DNA from: Bacteroidales bacterium
GTDB lineage: Bacteria > Bacteroidota > Bacteroidia > Bacteroidales > UBA3824
DNA: 50,861 nucleotides
Assembly: GCA_024401025.1 (NCBI GenBank)
Contig: JAKSLV010000007.1
Location: 1-50,861 of the forward strand
Reading direction: 5' to 3'
Shown here: positions 9,036 to 17,065 of the stretch, piece after piece
Numbering within the stretch: the stretch's first letter is position 1
How the letters are laid out: each line of letters opens with the position of its first letter
The notes under the pieces: generated by a model
What the model was told of the DNA's origin: nothing
The model's database searches: none
The model's input: the letters and a program-made list of their open reading frames with translations, nothing else
Position numbers and translations under genes: made by a program

Positions 9036-9602
9036 TTAAACCTTCAGGATCTCGGCCTCCTTGGCCTCAGAAATCTTGTCAACCTGAGCCACGTACTTGT
9101 CGGTGAGCTTCTGGACAATCTCCTGACCTTCCTTGTTCTCGTCCTCGGTGATAGTGCTGTCCTTCTCGAGCTGCTTCATGGTCTTGTTTACGTCCTGGCG
9201 AACGTTTCTGATGGCCACCTTGGCGCTCTCGCCCTCCTGCTTCACCTGCTTAACGAGCTGCTTTCTGCGCTCCTCGGTAAGGGCTGGCACCACGATTCTG
9301 ATGATCTGGCCGTCGTTGATAGGTGTAACGCCCAGGTTGGCTGCCAAAATCTCCTTCTCGATTTTTGGGAGCATGGCCTTTTCCCATGGCTGAACCACGA
9401 TTGTTCTGGCATCTGTGGTACCCACGTTGGCCACACCGGCCAGTCCTGTAGGTGTGCCGTAGTAATCTACCTTGATATCAGCCAGCATAGCTGGAGAGGC
9501 CTTGCCTGCTCTGATCTTCGAAAGTCCTGTCTCGTAGTGCGACACGGCCGACTGCATTTTCTCTTCGGCCTCGTCTATGTACATTTGCGCTTCTTCGTTC
9601 AT
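9036..9602 (-). CDS. frr: Ribosome recycling factor
   Basis: The product has 188 aa, the usual RRF length (about 185-187). It starts MNEEAQMYIDEAEEKMQ and contains LSKIRAGKASPAML, VDYYGTPTGL, NVGTTDARTIVVQPWEK, INDGQIIRI and LTEERRKQLVKQVK, all core RRF motifs. RRF acts with EF-G to split post-termination ribosomes in the cytoplasm. The frame is open for 27 codons upstream (to 9683), but I place the start at 9602: this fits the family N-terminus, and a full consensus promoter (9652-9684) lies inside the longer version. The usual partner pyrH is not adjacent. Confidence 0.97.
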   Translation of the reverse strand: MNEEAQMYIDEAEEKMQSAVSHYETGLSKIRAGKASPAMLADIKVDYYGTPTGLAGVANVGTTDARTIVVQPWEKAMLPKIEKEILAANLGVTPINDGQIIRIVVPALTEERRKQLVKQVKQEGESAKVAIRNVRQDVNKTMKQLEKDSTITEDENKEGQEIVQKLTDKYVAQVDKISEAKEAEILKV

Positions 9603-9651
9603 AAAGCTTTTGCGTTTTATGTTGTTCGTACTATTTTGTGAAATATTTTTA

Positions 9652-9684
9652 CAAATATAGTCTAAAAACTGTATTTGTTGCAAA
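9652..9684 (-). promoter_or_regulatory. frr promoter
   Basis: On the minus strand, TTTG (9681-9684) is separated by 21 bp from TAtaTTTG (9652-9659), a good match to the Bacteroidota sigma-70-type consensus. Transcription should begin near 9645, giving a 5' leader of about 43 nt and excluding the longer frr start. Confidence 0.85.
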
Positions 9685-9726
9685 TTTTTTTCATTTTTTT
9701 TTCAAATATGTTGCCTTTGCGCCCGT

Positions 9727-10404
9727 CTATTCATATACAGGTATGTATAGCGGATGTTTTTGGTTGTATTGCCTCATATAATAATAGAGCTGAGCCTTCT
9801 GTTTTTTCTTGGAGAGGTTGGCGTATTCGTCGTGTATTGCTGGATCGGCCATCAGCAGGGTTTTCAGGTTGTCGGCATTGTATTCCAGCATCTTGCCGCT
9901 CTCAAAATCATACAGGTATTGCTGATACTCCTTTGATGATACATTCTGATACATAGGGCTGTAGCCGTAGTAGCGTCCGTATCCCAGATATGGGCTTGGC
10001 GTAGAGTGATACACGGTTTTTGTGCCCATCAGGTGGCAGATGCTGCCTATGATGCCTATCTTCTCGAACGATCCGTTGCAGCTTATGTATACCGATCCGT
10101 TGTTGCAGAATCCGAAAATCTTGGATACTTCCAGCTGCACCTCGTTGCCCAGCTTGTCGTATATCGAAATTGTCTTGTTTTGCATCAGCTGCTCAAAATA
10201 ACTTAAATCATTTGGGTCTAAGTTGCTGCTGATGCGGGATTTCTCTATCGGCAAATTATTTTTGAAATCGTCTTTGCTCAGGTATATTCCCTCGGTAAAT
10301 TCAAAATCCTGGTCATACACCTCCTTGTGGGAGAATGTCTGAGCCTGAGTCTCCACGGCCCATAGCAATGTTGCTAATAGTGCCAATAATATATTCTGTC
10401 TCAT
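9727..10404 (-). CDS. Secreted hypothetical protein
   Basis: The product has 225 aa and opens with MRQNILLALLATLLWAVETQAQ, a signal peptide with a plausible cleavage site after AQA. The mature protein has a region with GNEVQLEVSKIFGFCNNGSVYISCNG (about residues 85-110), a Tyr/Gly/Pro-rich stretch PSPYLGYGRYYGYSPMY, and a charged C-terminal helix (LSKKKQKAQLYYYMRQYNQKHP). I do not recognise a named family; the compact size and export signal resemble lineage-specific Bacteroidales periplasmic proteins. It has its own promoter divergent from the 10504 gene, and its stop lies 43 bp before the frr promoter. Confidence 0.75.
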   Translation of the reverse strand: MRQNILLALLATLLWAVETQAQTFSHKEVYDQDFEFTEGIYLSKDDFKNNLPIEKSRISSNLDPNDLSYFEQLMQNKTISIYDKLGNEVQLEVSKIFGFCNNGSVYISCNGSFEKIGIIGSICHLMGTKTVYHSTPSPYLGYGRYYGYSPMYQNVSSKEYQQYLYDFESGKMLEYNADNLKTLLMADPAIHDEYANLSKKKQKAQLYYYMRQYNQKHPLYIPVYE

Positions 10405-10421
10405 AGTATCAAAATTTTATC

Positions 10422-10429
10422 CAAAGATA
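10422..10429 (-). promoter_or_regulatory. -7 element for the 9727-10404 gene
   Basis: The minus strand reads TAtcTTTG here, 18 bp before the ATG. No good TTTG at -33 is present. It is part of a tight divergent promoter pair with 10455-10462. Confidence 0.6.
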
Positions 10430-10454
10430 CTATCTTTTTGCCAATAAAAAAAAC

Positions 10455-10462
10455 TAACTTTG
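10455..10462 (+). promoter_or_regulatory. -7 element for the UPF0104-type gene pair
   Basis: TAacTTTG lies 42 bp before the chosen GTG start. A TTTG at 10437-10440 is 14 bp upstream, closer than usual. This box argues against a start at the in-frame TTG at 10438, which would lie upstream of the transcript. Confidence 0.6.
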
Positions 10463-10503
10463 CAGCAAATTTTAGAAACGAACTTAGCAACAGCTGCATC
10501 AAC

Positions 10504-11535
10504 GTGAAAAAACACATTACCACAGCCGTAAAGGTGCTCATATTCCTTACCATAGGAGTACTCCTGTTCTGGCTGGCATACCGGGGACAGGATTTCTCCC
10601 GCATTATGGAGGCCGTAGGCGAGGCCCGCTGGCTATGGGTGGTTCTTGCCCTATTGCTCTCTGTGGCCGGCCATTATAGCCGTGCCCTGCGCTGGAGGCT
10701 TCTTCTGGAGCCCTTTGGCTACAGACCCCGCAACTTGAACCTTTTCTGTTCAGTAATGGTTATGTACCTATCTAATATGGCTATTCCACGCAGCGGCGAG
10801 GTGGTTCGCTGCGGCATAGTCACCAAATACGAGAACATCCCCTTTGCGCGCTGTCTTGGCACCGTGGTTACCGAGCGCATTGCCGATATGATTGTGCTTC
10901 TGATACTTACTGTTGTCATCCTTTTCACTCAGGGCGATGTGGCCACGGGCATTATGGATAGCAATCCGTGGATAGGTGAAGGTCTCCAGAAACTTGGCGG
11001 CTACGTGCCTCATTTGGTTATCGGAGGCCTGATGCTTTGCGCCTTGGCGTTCTTTGCCGTCCGTATGGCTATCAGGCGCGATATAATGGGCCTTGGCACC
11101 AAGATCACCACGCTCTTGAAGAATTTCAAGGATGGCCTCCTCACCATCCTGAAGCTGAAGAAACGCTGGCAGTTTCTGTTCCACAGCCTGTTCATCAATT
11201 TTGTATATTTCTACACGATATATTTGGTTTTCAAGGCTTTTGCCTTTAGCGAAGAGCTCTCGCTCATGGTGGCGCTCACCCTCTTCGTATTCAGCACTTT
11301 TGGCGTTGTAATTCCATCACCCGGCGGCATCGGCACCTGGCACTTTATAGTAATAGAGGTGCTTGGCATATATGGAGTCCGCAAGGATCCTGATGCCGGC
11401 GCCTACGCCCTGGTGATGCACGGAATCCAGGATATATTGTTCATAATAGTGGGCTTTGCATCTCTCATGCTGATGCCTGTGCTTAATAATAACTATCAAC
11501 CGTATCAGCCAGATGAAAATACCGAGAACTCTTAA
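10504..11535 (+). CDS. UPF0104 / lysylphosphatidylglycerol-synthase-TM-like (flippase-like) membrane protein
   Basis: The product has 343 aa from the GTG at 10504 and is a polytopic inner-membrane protein with about eight hydrophobic segments. It matches the LPG_synthase_TM family (PF03706): SRALRWRLLLEPFGYRP, the conserved AIPRSGEVVRCGIVTKYENIPFARCLGTVVTERIADM block, and PSPGGIGTWHF near the C-terminus. It lacks the soluble aminoacyl-transferase half of MprF, so lysyl-lipid synthesis should not be assumed; a lipid-flipping or lipid-transport role is inferred. The frame is open to a TTG at 10438, but that codon sits upstream of the promoter box. The end overlaps the next gene by 23 bp, indicating co-translation. 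Confidence 0.85.
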   Translation: MKKHITTAVKVLIFLTIGVLLFWLAYRGQDFSRIMEAVGEARWLWVVLALLLSVAGHYSRALRWRLLLEPFGYRPRNLNLFCSVMVMYLSNMAIPRSGEVVRCGIVTKYENIPFARCLGTVVTERIADMIVLLILTVVILFTQGDVATGIMDSNPWIGEGLQKLGGYVPHLVIGGLMLCALAFFAVRMAIRRDIMGLGTKITTLLKNFKDGLLTILKLKKRWQFLFHSLFINFVYFYTIYLVFKAFAFSEELSLMVALTLFVFSTFGVVIPSPGGIGTWHFIVIEVLGIYGVRKDPDAGAYALVMHGIQDILFIIVGFASLMLMPVLNNNYQPYQPDENTENS

Positions 11536-12478
11536 ACAAGTACTTAAGGTAATACTTGTATTGGCTTTTTACTATGGTCTTTATCTATTGAGCAAGGATC
11601 ACTTCAGTCAGCTAGCCGAGCTTGATACCAACAATATCGAGATACATTATGTGCCCCTTGTGGCAGCCATTTTGCTTGTATTGCCCAACTGGTTTATCGA
11701 GGCGCTCAAATGGAAGATTTCCTTGCGTCCGGTTCAGTATCTGTCGCTGGGCAATTCTATAATCGGCGTCCTTAAGGGCATACCTCCGTCGCTCTTTACT
11801 CCCAACAGGGTTGGCGAGGCCATAGGACGTCCCTCCGTCTTGCAGAAGGGCAACAGGATTCAGGGCGCGCTTGCCACTGCCTATTGCGGATTCTCGCAGA
11901 TGCCCATCATGATGATGTGCGGCGTATTGTCATGCGTTTATTTCTCGTGTATGGATGTGGAGTTTGCACATACTACTTTCCTCACCAAATGGTGGTTTAT
12001 ATTAATAGGTGTGGTGGCCACTATTTTGCTGGTGCTGCTTTTCCTTTTCCCGAAATACACGATACCTTTCGTAAAGAACAGCGACAAATCGAAAGGACTC
12101 CGCAGCCGTCTTCAGTTTTTCTGCAATTACACATATCGCGAGAAGGTTTGTCTGCTTGGAGTGTCGCTCGCCCGCTTCATCGTATATTCCATTCAGAATT
12201 ACTTGACGATTCTCTCGCTTGGAATCCCCATCGGATTTGTGGACGGTATGATGTCGGTGTTCCTGATATACGCCCTCATGAGTTTTGTGCCCAGGCCAGC
12301 GCTTGCCGAGCTTGGTGTAAGGTGCTCTGCCACTGTGCTTGTGCTTAAGGGCTATACCGCCGATTATACACTTCCAACTATTTCGTCGATAATATTATGG
12401 AGTATAAACCTCTTATTGCCAGCTATTTGCGGAGCGGTTTTCTACTTTGTAAAGAAAAAAGAAAAAAAAGTTGCCTAA
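11513..12478 (+). CDS. Second LPG-synthase-TM-like membrane protein
   Basis: The product has 321 aa with about seven to eight membrane segments. NWFIEALKWKISLRPVQYLSLGNSIIGVLKGIPPSLFTPNRVGEAIGR parallels the conserved loop of the upstream gene (LRWRLLLEP ... IPRSGEVVR), and PRPALAELGVRCS occupies the place of PSPGGIGTWHF, so it is probably a diverged member of the same flippase-like superfamily. It starts 23 bp inside the upstream gene. It ends in a Lys-rich cytoplasmic tail (KKKEKKVA). The tRNA-Leu promoter begins 4 bp after the stop codon. Confidence 0.8.
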   Translation: MKIPRTLKQVLKVILVLAFYYGLYLLSKDHFSQLAELDTNNIEIHYVPLVAAILLVLPNWFIEALKWKISLRPVQYLSLGNSIIGVLKGIPPSLFTPNRVGEAIGRPSVLQKGNRIQGALATAYCGFSQMPIMMMCGVLSCVYFSCMDVEFAHTTFLTKWWFILIGVVATILLVLLFLFPKYTIPFVKNSDKSKGLRSRLQFFCNYTYREKVCLLGVSLARFIVYSIQNYLTILSLGIPIGFVDGMMSVFLIYALMSFVPRPALAELGVRCSATVLVLKGYTADYTLPTISSIILWSINLLLPAICGAVFYFVKKKEKKVA

Positions 12479-12482
12479 AAAT

Positions 12483-12513
12483 TTTGCAATGTCGCATATT
12501 TGCTCTACTTTTG
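12483..12513 (+). promoter_or_regulatory. tRNA-Leu promoter
   Basis: TTTG (12483-12486), 19-bp spacer, TActTTTG (12506-12513). This is an excellent consensus match 33 bp upstream of the mature tRNA. Confidence 0.85.
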
Positions 12514-12546
12514 TGTCGTCTTAGGAGGTCTACTCCGATGAGATAT

Positions 12547-12630
12547 GCCCTGGTGGCGGAATTGGTAGACGCGTCGGTCTCAAACACCGATGGAGTAACA
12601 TCCTTACCGGTTCGATCCCGGTCTGGGGTA
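12547..12630 (+). tRNA. tRNA-Leu (anticodon CAA)
   Basis: The 84-nt cloverleaf has a 7-bp acceptor stem with three G-U pairs, D arm TGGCGGAATTGGTAGACGC, anticodon stem TCGGT/ACCGA with loop CTCAAAC (anticodon CAA, reading UUG), a long class-II variable arm (GGAGTAACATCC) and T arm ACCGG-TTCGATC-CCGGT. The discriminator is A, and CCA is not encoded. Confidence 0.97.
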
Positions 12631-12631
12631 C

Positions 12632-12669
12632 AAAAGGAACTTCAAATTTTTGGAGTTCCTTTTCTTTTT
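12632..12669 (+). terminator. Terminator of tRNA-Leu
   Basis: A 10-bp perfect stem (12632-12641 with 12654-12663) is followed by a T-rich run (CTTTTTG). Confidence 0.85.
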
Positions 12670-12845
12670 GTATTTATGGCAGTTTTTTCCTGTAACATTT
12701 GTAAATATCAGCTTTCTCTTCAATATAATTCCTGTGGTATATAAAGTTTATTAATGTAATTACAAATGTAATCACCAAAAGTTACAATAATAACTAAAAT
12801 TGTAAAATGTAAAATTAAAAAATATAAGAAAAATATACTTAAAAA

Positions 12846-12877
12846 TTTGGATAATTGATTTTTTCTTTCTTACTTTG
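12846..12877 (+). promoter_or_regulatory. Promoter of candidate small RNA
   Basis: TTTG (12846-12849), 21-bp spacer, then TAcTTTG (12871-12877), one base shorter than the canonical TAnnTTTG. No gene of credible length follows before the terminator at 13074. Confidence 0.55.
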
Positions 12878-12884
12878 CATTGTA

Positions 12885-13109
12885 GAATTAACGTTGAATG
12901 GGCGTTTGTCTTTTTTTATGGAAAAGGAAAAATGAAAATGATAGTACGTTGTTATATTATTTCCCATCATGTGCTACTCTAGTCAGACTTTTTTATCAGC
13001 AAGGAAATTGTGTCCATGATGAAAGATTTTTTTTTGTTTTTTCCTTGTACGTTTGATTTTTTGAGTAGTATGGCGCAGCCCAGCAGTGATGCCTGGCTGC
13101 GTTTTTTTT
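12885..13109 (+). ncRNA. Candidate free-standing small RNA, about 220 nt
   Basis: This interval is flanked by a promoter-like sequence (12846-12877) and a strong intrinsic terminator (13074-13109) but has no plausible reading frame. It contains complementary segments: CATCATG (about 12964-12970) with CATGATG (about 13015-13021), CTACTC (12974-12979) with GAGTAG (13063-13068), and CAAGGAAA (near 13000-13008) with TTTCCTTG (near 13042-13049). These cannot all form at once without a pseudoknot. The 5' end near 12885 is inferred from the -7 box. It could be a 6S-like regulator or the Bacteroidales-1 class known from this order; I cannot confirm either. The stretch 12670-12845 between the tRNA-Leu terminator and this promoter is A+T-rich, and I see nothing else in it. 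Confidence 0.45.
13074..13109 (+). terminator. Terminator of candidate small RNA
   Basis: A perfect 7-bp G+C-rich stem CGCAGCC/GGCTGCG (13074-13080 with 13095-13101) is followed by eight T residues. Confidence 0.85.
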
Positions 13110-13140
13110 ATGTAGTTCCGCAGCCTCAGCCCGATATAGA

Positions 13141-13178
13141 AAAAAAGAAAGCCCCATACCATTGCTGATACGGGGCTT
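13141..13178 (-). terminator. Terminator of tRNA-Gln
   Basis: On the minus strand AAGCCCC (13178-13172) pairs with GGGGCTT (13155-13149), extended inside by TA pairs, and is followed by a T-rich tract. Confidence 0.85.
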
Positions 13179-13179
13179 G

Positions 13180-13250
13180 CAGACCTATGAGGATTCGAAC
13201 CTCAAATAACAGAACCAAAATCTGCTGTGTTACCATTACACCATAGGTCT
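13180..13250 (-). tRNA. tRNA-Gln (anticodon TTG)
   Basis: The minus-strand cloverleaf has acceptor AGACCTA/TAGGTCT, D arm TGGTGTAATGGTAACACA, anticodon stem GCAGA/TCTGT with loop TTTTGGT (anticodon TTG, reading CAA), and T arm TGAGG-TTCGAAT-CCTCA. The discriminator is G, and CCA is not encoded. Confidence 0.97.
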
Positions 13251-13345
13251 ATACCTATAAATAATTGTTTGGCAATCAGGCAATTCCTATTATTAACTAT
13301 CAACATGGCAACGTAGAAAGTATACTATGAGCCTGATTACGGCTG

Positions 13346-13376
13346 CAAAAGTATTGAGATTTTTGCATATTGCAAA
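13346..13376 (-). promoter_or_regulatory. tRNA-Gln promoter
   Basis: On the minus strand TTTG (13376-13373), 19-bp spacer, TActTTTG (13353-13346). The start site would be near 13339, leaving a leader of about 90 nt before the mature tRNA. That leader contains the 8-bp complementary pair at 13331-13338 and 13274-13281. Confidence 0.8.
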
Positions 13377-13406
13377 ATTTTTTTTAGTTTTTTTTCCATT
13401 TATTTA

Positions 13407-13438
13407 TTTGTGTATTGGATTAAAGTTTGGTAATTTTG
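13407..13438 (+). promoter_or_regulatory. Promoter of the first DUF2723 gene
   Basis: TTTG (13407-13410), 20-bp spacer, TAatTTTG (13431-13438). The leader of about 80 nt contains a short G+C-rich patch (13450-13485). Confidence 0.85.
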
Positions 13439-13523
13439 CAAAGCGTAAATTGCCGGCGTTGCCACCCTTGCGGCGGCCCGCCATAGCATTGATTATTTAA
13501 ATGTTTTATATAAAGTATTCGTA

Positions 13524-16500
13524 ATGAAAGACTTCAAGATTTATGACCGTCTGGCAGGCTGGGCTGCGTTTGCAGTGGCTCTTGTCTGCTACCTGCTCAC
13601 TGTGGAGCCTACCGCTAGCTGGTGGGACTGCGGCGAGTTTATCGCAACGGCTGTCAAGCTGGAGGTGGGACACCCTCCAGGAGCTCCTCTTTGGATGATT
13701 ATTGGCCGTGTGGCTGCTCTGTTGGCTTCCGACGACGCTCACATGGCGTTTATGATGAACTGTACGGCTGTGCTGGCCGCAGCTTTTACATCGCTGCTGC
13801 TCTTCTGGAGCATCACCCACCTTGCGCGCCGCATTGTGGAGAGGATGTATTATAAAGGTGAGCGCATCAGCAAATACACTGCTGGCGAAACTGTGGCCAT
13901 CTTGGGCAGCGGCATGCTTGGCGCTCTCATCTACACTTTCTGCGATACAGCATGGTTTTCGGCTGTGGAGGCCGAGGTGTATTCCATGAGCTCGCTTTTC
14001 ACCGCCGTGGTTTTCTGGCTGATACTCAAGTGGGAAGAGCACGCCAACGAGGCTCATTCTACCCGCTGGCTGGTGCTGATATGCTACCTCATGGGTCTCA
14101 GTATCGGTGTCCACTTGCTTAATCTGCTTGTGATACCTGCCATCGTGCTTGTGTTCTACTTCAAGAAGTCGGAGAATGTTACCATAAAGGGTTCCATACT
14201 GGCTCTCCTGCTCAGCGTGGTGATTCTTGCATTCGTGCTCTATTTCATTATACCTCAAACGGTTAACATAGGCGCGTATTTCGATCTCTTCTTCGTAAAC
14301 TCGCTTGGCATGCCTTATTATTCCGGCATCATCACCTTCCTGATACTGGTGATGGGCGGCCTGGGCTACTGGGCATGGAAGTCTCAGAATGCTGGCAAGG
14401 TTATCCAGAACACCATTGCTCTGGGCGTGTTCATGATTATGCTGGGCTACACATCGTTTGCGATGACTGTAATCCGCTCTTTCAGCAATACTCCTATCAA
14501 CGAGAATCAGCCTAGCGACGGCTTCAGCCTTCTCAGCTACCTTAACCGCGAGCAGTATGGCGATACTCCATTGTTCTTTGGTCCGTATTTTACCGCCGAG
14601 GTTATCGACCAGAAGCATGAGACCACATACGTGCCTTTCAACGGCAAGTATCTCGAGATTCAGAAACCTGCGCCAAAATACATCTACAATCCTGAGGATC
14701 AGGGATTTTTCCCTAGGATGCATTCCAGCCAGAGTCATCATGTGGAGGCCTACAAGCAGTGGGCGGATCTTGACAACACCAAGCGACGTCCTACATTTGT
14801 GCAGAACATGAGGTTCTTCTTCAGCTATCAGATGGGCCACATGTACTGGAGGTATTTTATGTGGAATTTCTGCGGACGCCAGAGCGACGAGCAGAACGGC
14901 GCCGGCAGCTACATAAAGGGCAACTGGATTACAGGAATTGATCTTATCGACAATGCGCGAGGCACGGGATCAGAACTCCTGCCCGACAGGTACGCCAACA
15001 ATCACGGTCGCAATGTGTATTACATGCTTCCGCTTATCCTGGGCTTGCTGGGTATGGTTTATCAGTGTCGTGCTGATGCCAGAAACTCCTTTGTGGTGGC
15101 TCTGTTCTTCATCCTTACGGGTGTGGCCATTGTGGTATACCTCAATCAGACTCCTCTGCAGCCCCGCGAGCGTGACTATGCCTTTGCGGGATCGTTCTAC
15201 GCCTTTAGTATATGGTGTGGTTTGGGATTGATGGCAATCTGGAGTCTCTTTACCGATTCGCTTGGAAAGAACAAGAGCCTTGTGATAGCGCTTATAGCTT
15301 GCGTTACACTGGCAGTGCCTGTTCAGATGGCGTCTCAGAACTGGGACGATCACGACCGTTCGGGCCGTTACACTTGTCCTGAGTTTGCACGCAACTATCT
15401 TGAGTCTTGCGCGCCAAATTCTATTCTTTTCACTTTTGGCGATAATGATACCTTCCCTCTCTGGTATGTGCAGGAGGTGGAGGGCGTAAGGCGCGATATC
15501 AGGATTGTGAACCTCTCTCTGGCCGGCTGCGACTGGTATATCAAGCAGGCTCAGGAGCGCAAGTACGAGGGTGCGCCCGTGCCTATGACTCTCGACGCCG
15601 TAAAGTACCGTCAGGATATGCGTAACATCTTGATATGTTCCGATCAGGGCGACAGGTTCTTGTCTGACAAGTTCGAGATGGCCAAGGATCAGCTGGCTCC
15701 AATGTACGAGTCGGTATACAACGATTTCATAGCTCTCATCGATAGAACCGAGTTCCCAACCAAGTTTGCATCTGACTACAAGCAGATTATCGGCGGCATC
15801 AACAAGGTGAACGTTACTCTATTTGCCAGACTTGTGGGCTTGTTTGCTACCAACAACAGTCTCCGTGACCAGATTTTTGGAAAGGACAATGCAGAGTTTG
15901 CTTCTATCAACGAGCGCACCAATGCCTTGATGGACGCCATCAACAAGATGTACACTCCTATATCTTCTGTGATAGCCGTGGCCGGCAACGACGACGACAA
16001 GGTTACCATGGGCAATGGCGAGAGCTACAACTACATACCTTCCAAGAAGATCTCGGTGCCTGTAAACAAGCAGAACTGCCTGGATAACGGCAACATCGAC
16101 GAGACTACTGCATCGCGCGTGGGCAACGATATCAAGTGGGATATCAGCAAAAACTACTTCACAAAGAGCGATCTTGTGATACTCGACATCCTATCGGCCA
16201 ACGACTGGAAACGTCCTGTATATTTTGCCGCCAGCGGTAGCCCAAGCGATTATCTGGGTCTCGACAAGTATTTCCGTCTGGAGGGCTTCTGCTACAGGAT
16301 AGTGCCTTATCTTACCAAGTCTGAGGCTCCCGGCGAGATGGGCGAGGTGGATACCAAGCTCATGTACGACAATATGATGAACAAGTTTACCTGGGGACGC
16401 ATGAACGAGCCCGACGTGATCATGGAGGAGAACAATCTCCGACAGATGAAGATCATGGATATCAGAGGCACTTTCGCGCGATTGGCCAATGCGCTTGTGG

Positions 16501-16859
16501 ACGCCAAGAAGGTGGACGAGGCCAAGGCAGTGCTCAAGAAATGTCTCGAGCTTACTCCGGATTGGCAGGTTCCTTATGATTACACCATGGTTCCTGTGGT
16601 GGGAGCGCTTTACGACGCTGGCATGACCGACGAGGTTACCCAAGTGGTGGACAAGATGCTCTCCGATTACAGTCAGATTGGCGACTGGCTTCTCTACCTC
16701 AAGTCGAGAGGATTTGTGGAGTCGCGCGAGTTCCAAATGTGCGTGTCGGTATTGGCCTACATAGCACAGGAGGCTCAGCAACACGGCGACGCCGCTGTTA
16801 TGGAGCGTGTGGATCAGATATATAGAAAATACTCTGCCGAGCTTCAGAACTTTAGATAA
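13524..16859 (+). CDS. DUF2723 (GT117/TMEM260-like) membrane protein, paralogue 1
   Basis: The product has 1111 aa. The N-terminal part is polytopic, with about 10-12 hydrophobic segments in residues 1-600, and carries the DUF2723 signature: LLTVEPTASWWDCGEFIATAVKLEVGHPPGAPL at about residues 25-57. WDCGEF probably holds the acidic catalytic residue expected of a GT-C fold. Further conserved blocks are NREQYGD, NQTPLQPRERDYAF, NWDDHDRSGRYT and FGDNDTFPLWYVQEVEGVRRDIRIVNLSL. The last 200 residues are soluble with TPR-like helices. The family includes vertebrate TMEM260, reported as a protein O-mannosyltransferase, so transfer of a sugar from a lipid donor to an exported acceptor is inferred, not shown. 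It has its own promoter and terminator, and a close paralogue lies at 45299-48736. Confidence 0.88.
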   Translation: MKDFKIYDRLAGWAAFAVALVCYLLTVEPTASWWDCGEFIATAVKLEVGHPPGAPLWMIIGRVAALLASDDAHMAFMMNCTAVLAAAFTSLLLFWSITHLARRIVERMYYKGERISKYTAGETVAILGSGMLGALIYTFCDTAWFSAVEAEVYSMSSLFTAVVFWLILKWEEHANEAHSTRWLVLICYLMGLSIGVHLLNLLVIPAIVLVFYFKKSENVTIKGSILALLLSVVILAFVLYFIIPQTVNIGAYFDLFFVNSLGMPYYSGIITFLILVMGGLGYWAWKSQNAGKVIQNTIALGVFMIMLGYTSFAMTVIRSFSNTPINENQPSDGFSLLSYLNREQYGDTPLFFGPYFTAEVIDQKHETTYVPFNGKYLEIQKPAPKYIYNPEDQGFFPRMHSSQSHHVEAYKQWADLDNTKRRPTFVQNMRFFFSYQMGHMYWRYFMWNFCGRQSDEQNGAGSYIKGNWITGIDLIDNARGTGSELLPDRYANNHGRNVYYMLPLILGLLGMVYQCRADARNSFVVALFFILTGVAIVVYLNQTPLQPRERDYAFAGSFYAFSIWCGLGLMAIWSLFTDSLGKNKSLVIALIACVTLAVPVQMASQNWDDHDRSGRYTCPEFARNYLESCAPNSILFTFGDNDTFPLWYVQEVEGVRRDIRIVNLSLAGCDWYIKQAQERKYEGAPVPMTLDAVKYRQDMRNILICSDQGDRFLSDKFEMAKDQLAPMYESVYNDFIALIDRTEFPTKFASDYKQIIGGINKVNVTLFARLVGLFATNNSLRDQIFGKDNAEFASINERTNALMDAINKMYTPISSVIAVAGNDDDKVTMGNGESYNYIPSKKISVPVNKQNCLDNGNIDETTASRVGNDIKWDISKNYFTKSDLVILDILSANDWKRPVYFAASGSPSDYLGLDKYFRLEGFCYRIVPYLTKSEAPGEMGEVDTKLMYDNMMNKFTWGRMNEPDVIMEENNLRQMKIMDIRGTFARLANALVDAKKVDEAKAVLKKCLELTPDWQVPYDYTMVPVVGALYDAGMTDEVTQVVDKMLSDYSQIGDWLLYLKSRGFVESREFQMCVSVLAYIAQEAQQHGDAAVMERVDQIYRKYSAELQNFR

Positions 16860-16891
16860 TAAAGCTGAAGCTCCCTTATAATCTTAAATAC

Positions 16892-16929
16892 AAAAAGCCC
16901 GCCCTGGAGTGCTCCAGAGCGGGCTTTTT
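16892..16929 (+). terminator. Strong intrinsic terminator, possibly bidirectional
   Basis: AAAAAGCCCGC (16892-16902) pairs perfectly with 16919-16929, with an inner CTGGAG/CTCCAG stem. The T tract follows directly on the plus strand, and the symmetrical A tract could serve the minus strand. Confidence 0.92.
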
Positions 16930-16986
16930 GTGTATCCTTCAATTTTTTTTGTGATGGGCGAAAAAAACTTCCAAGTTGTACCATAT

Positions 16987-17013
16987 TTTGACACACTATC
17001 CATATTATCTTTG
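16987..17013 (+). promoter_or_regulatory. Promoter of the 91-aa gene
   Basis: The -7 box TAtcTTTG is at 17006-17013. The nearest TTTG (16987-16990) is 15 bp upstream, shorter than usual. Confidence 0.6.
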
Positions 17014-17065
17014 CATCGTAATCAACAATAAACAATATACACAAACCTGATAATAATAAACAAAA

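Noticed and set aside
10438-10503. Upstream TTG start for the first UPF0104-type gene
   Set aside because: The TTG lies upstream of the -7 box at 10455-10462 and the added residues are polar and not family-like; the GTG at 10504 starts directly before the first helix.
13506-14840. Long open frame on the minus strand opposite the first DUF2723 gene (444 codons)
   Set aside because: It lies wholly antisense to a strongly conserved family gene, is rich in His, Gln and Arg in the way mirror frames are, and has no domain or promoter.
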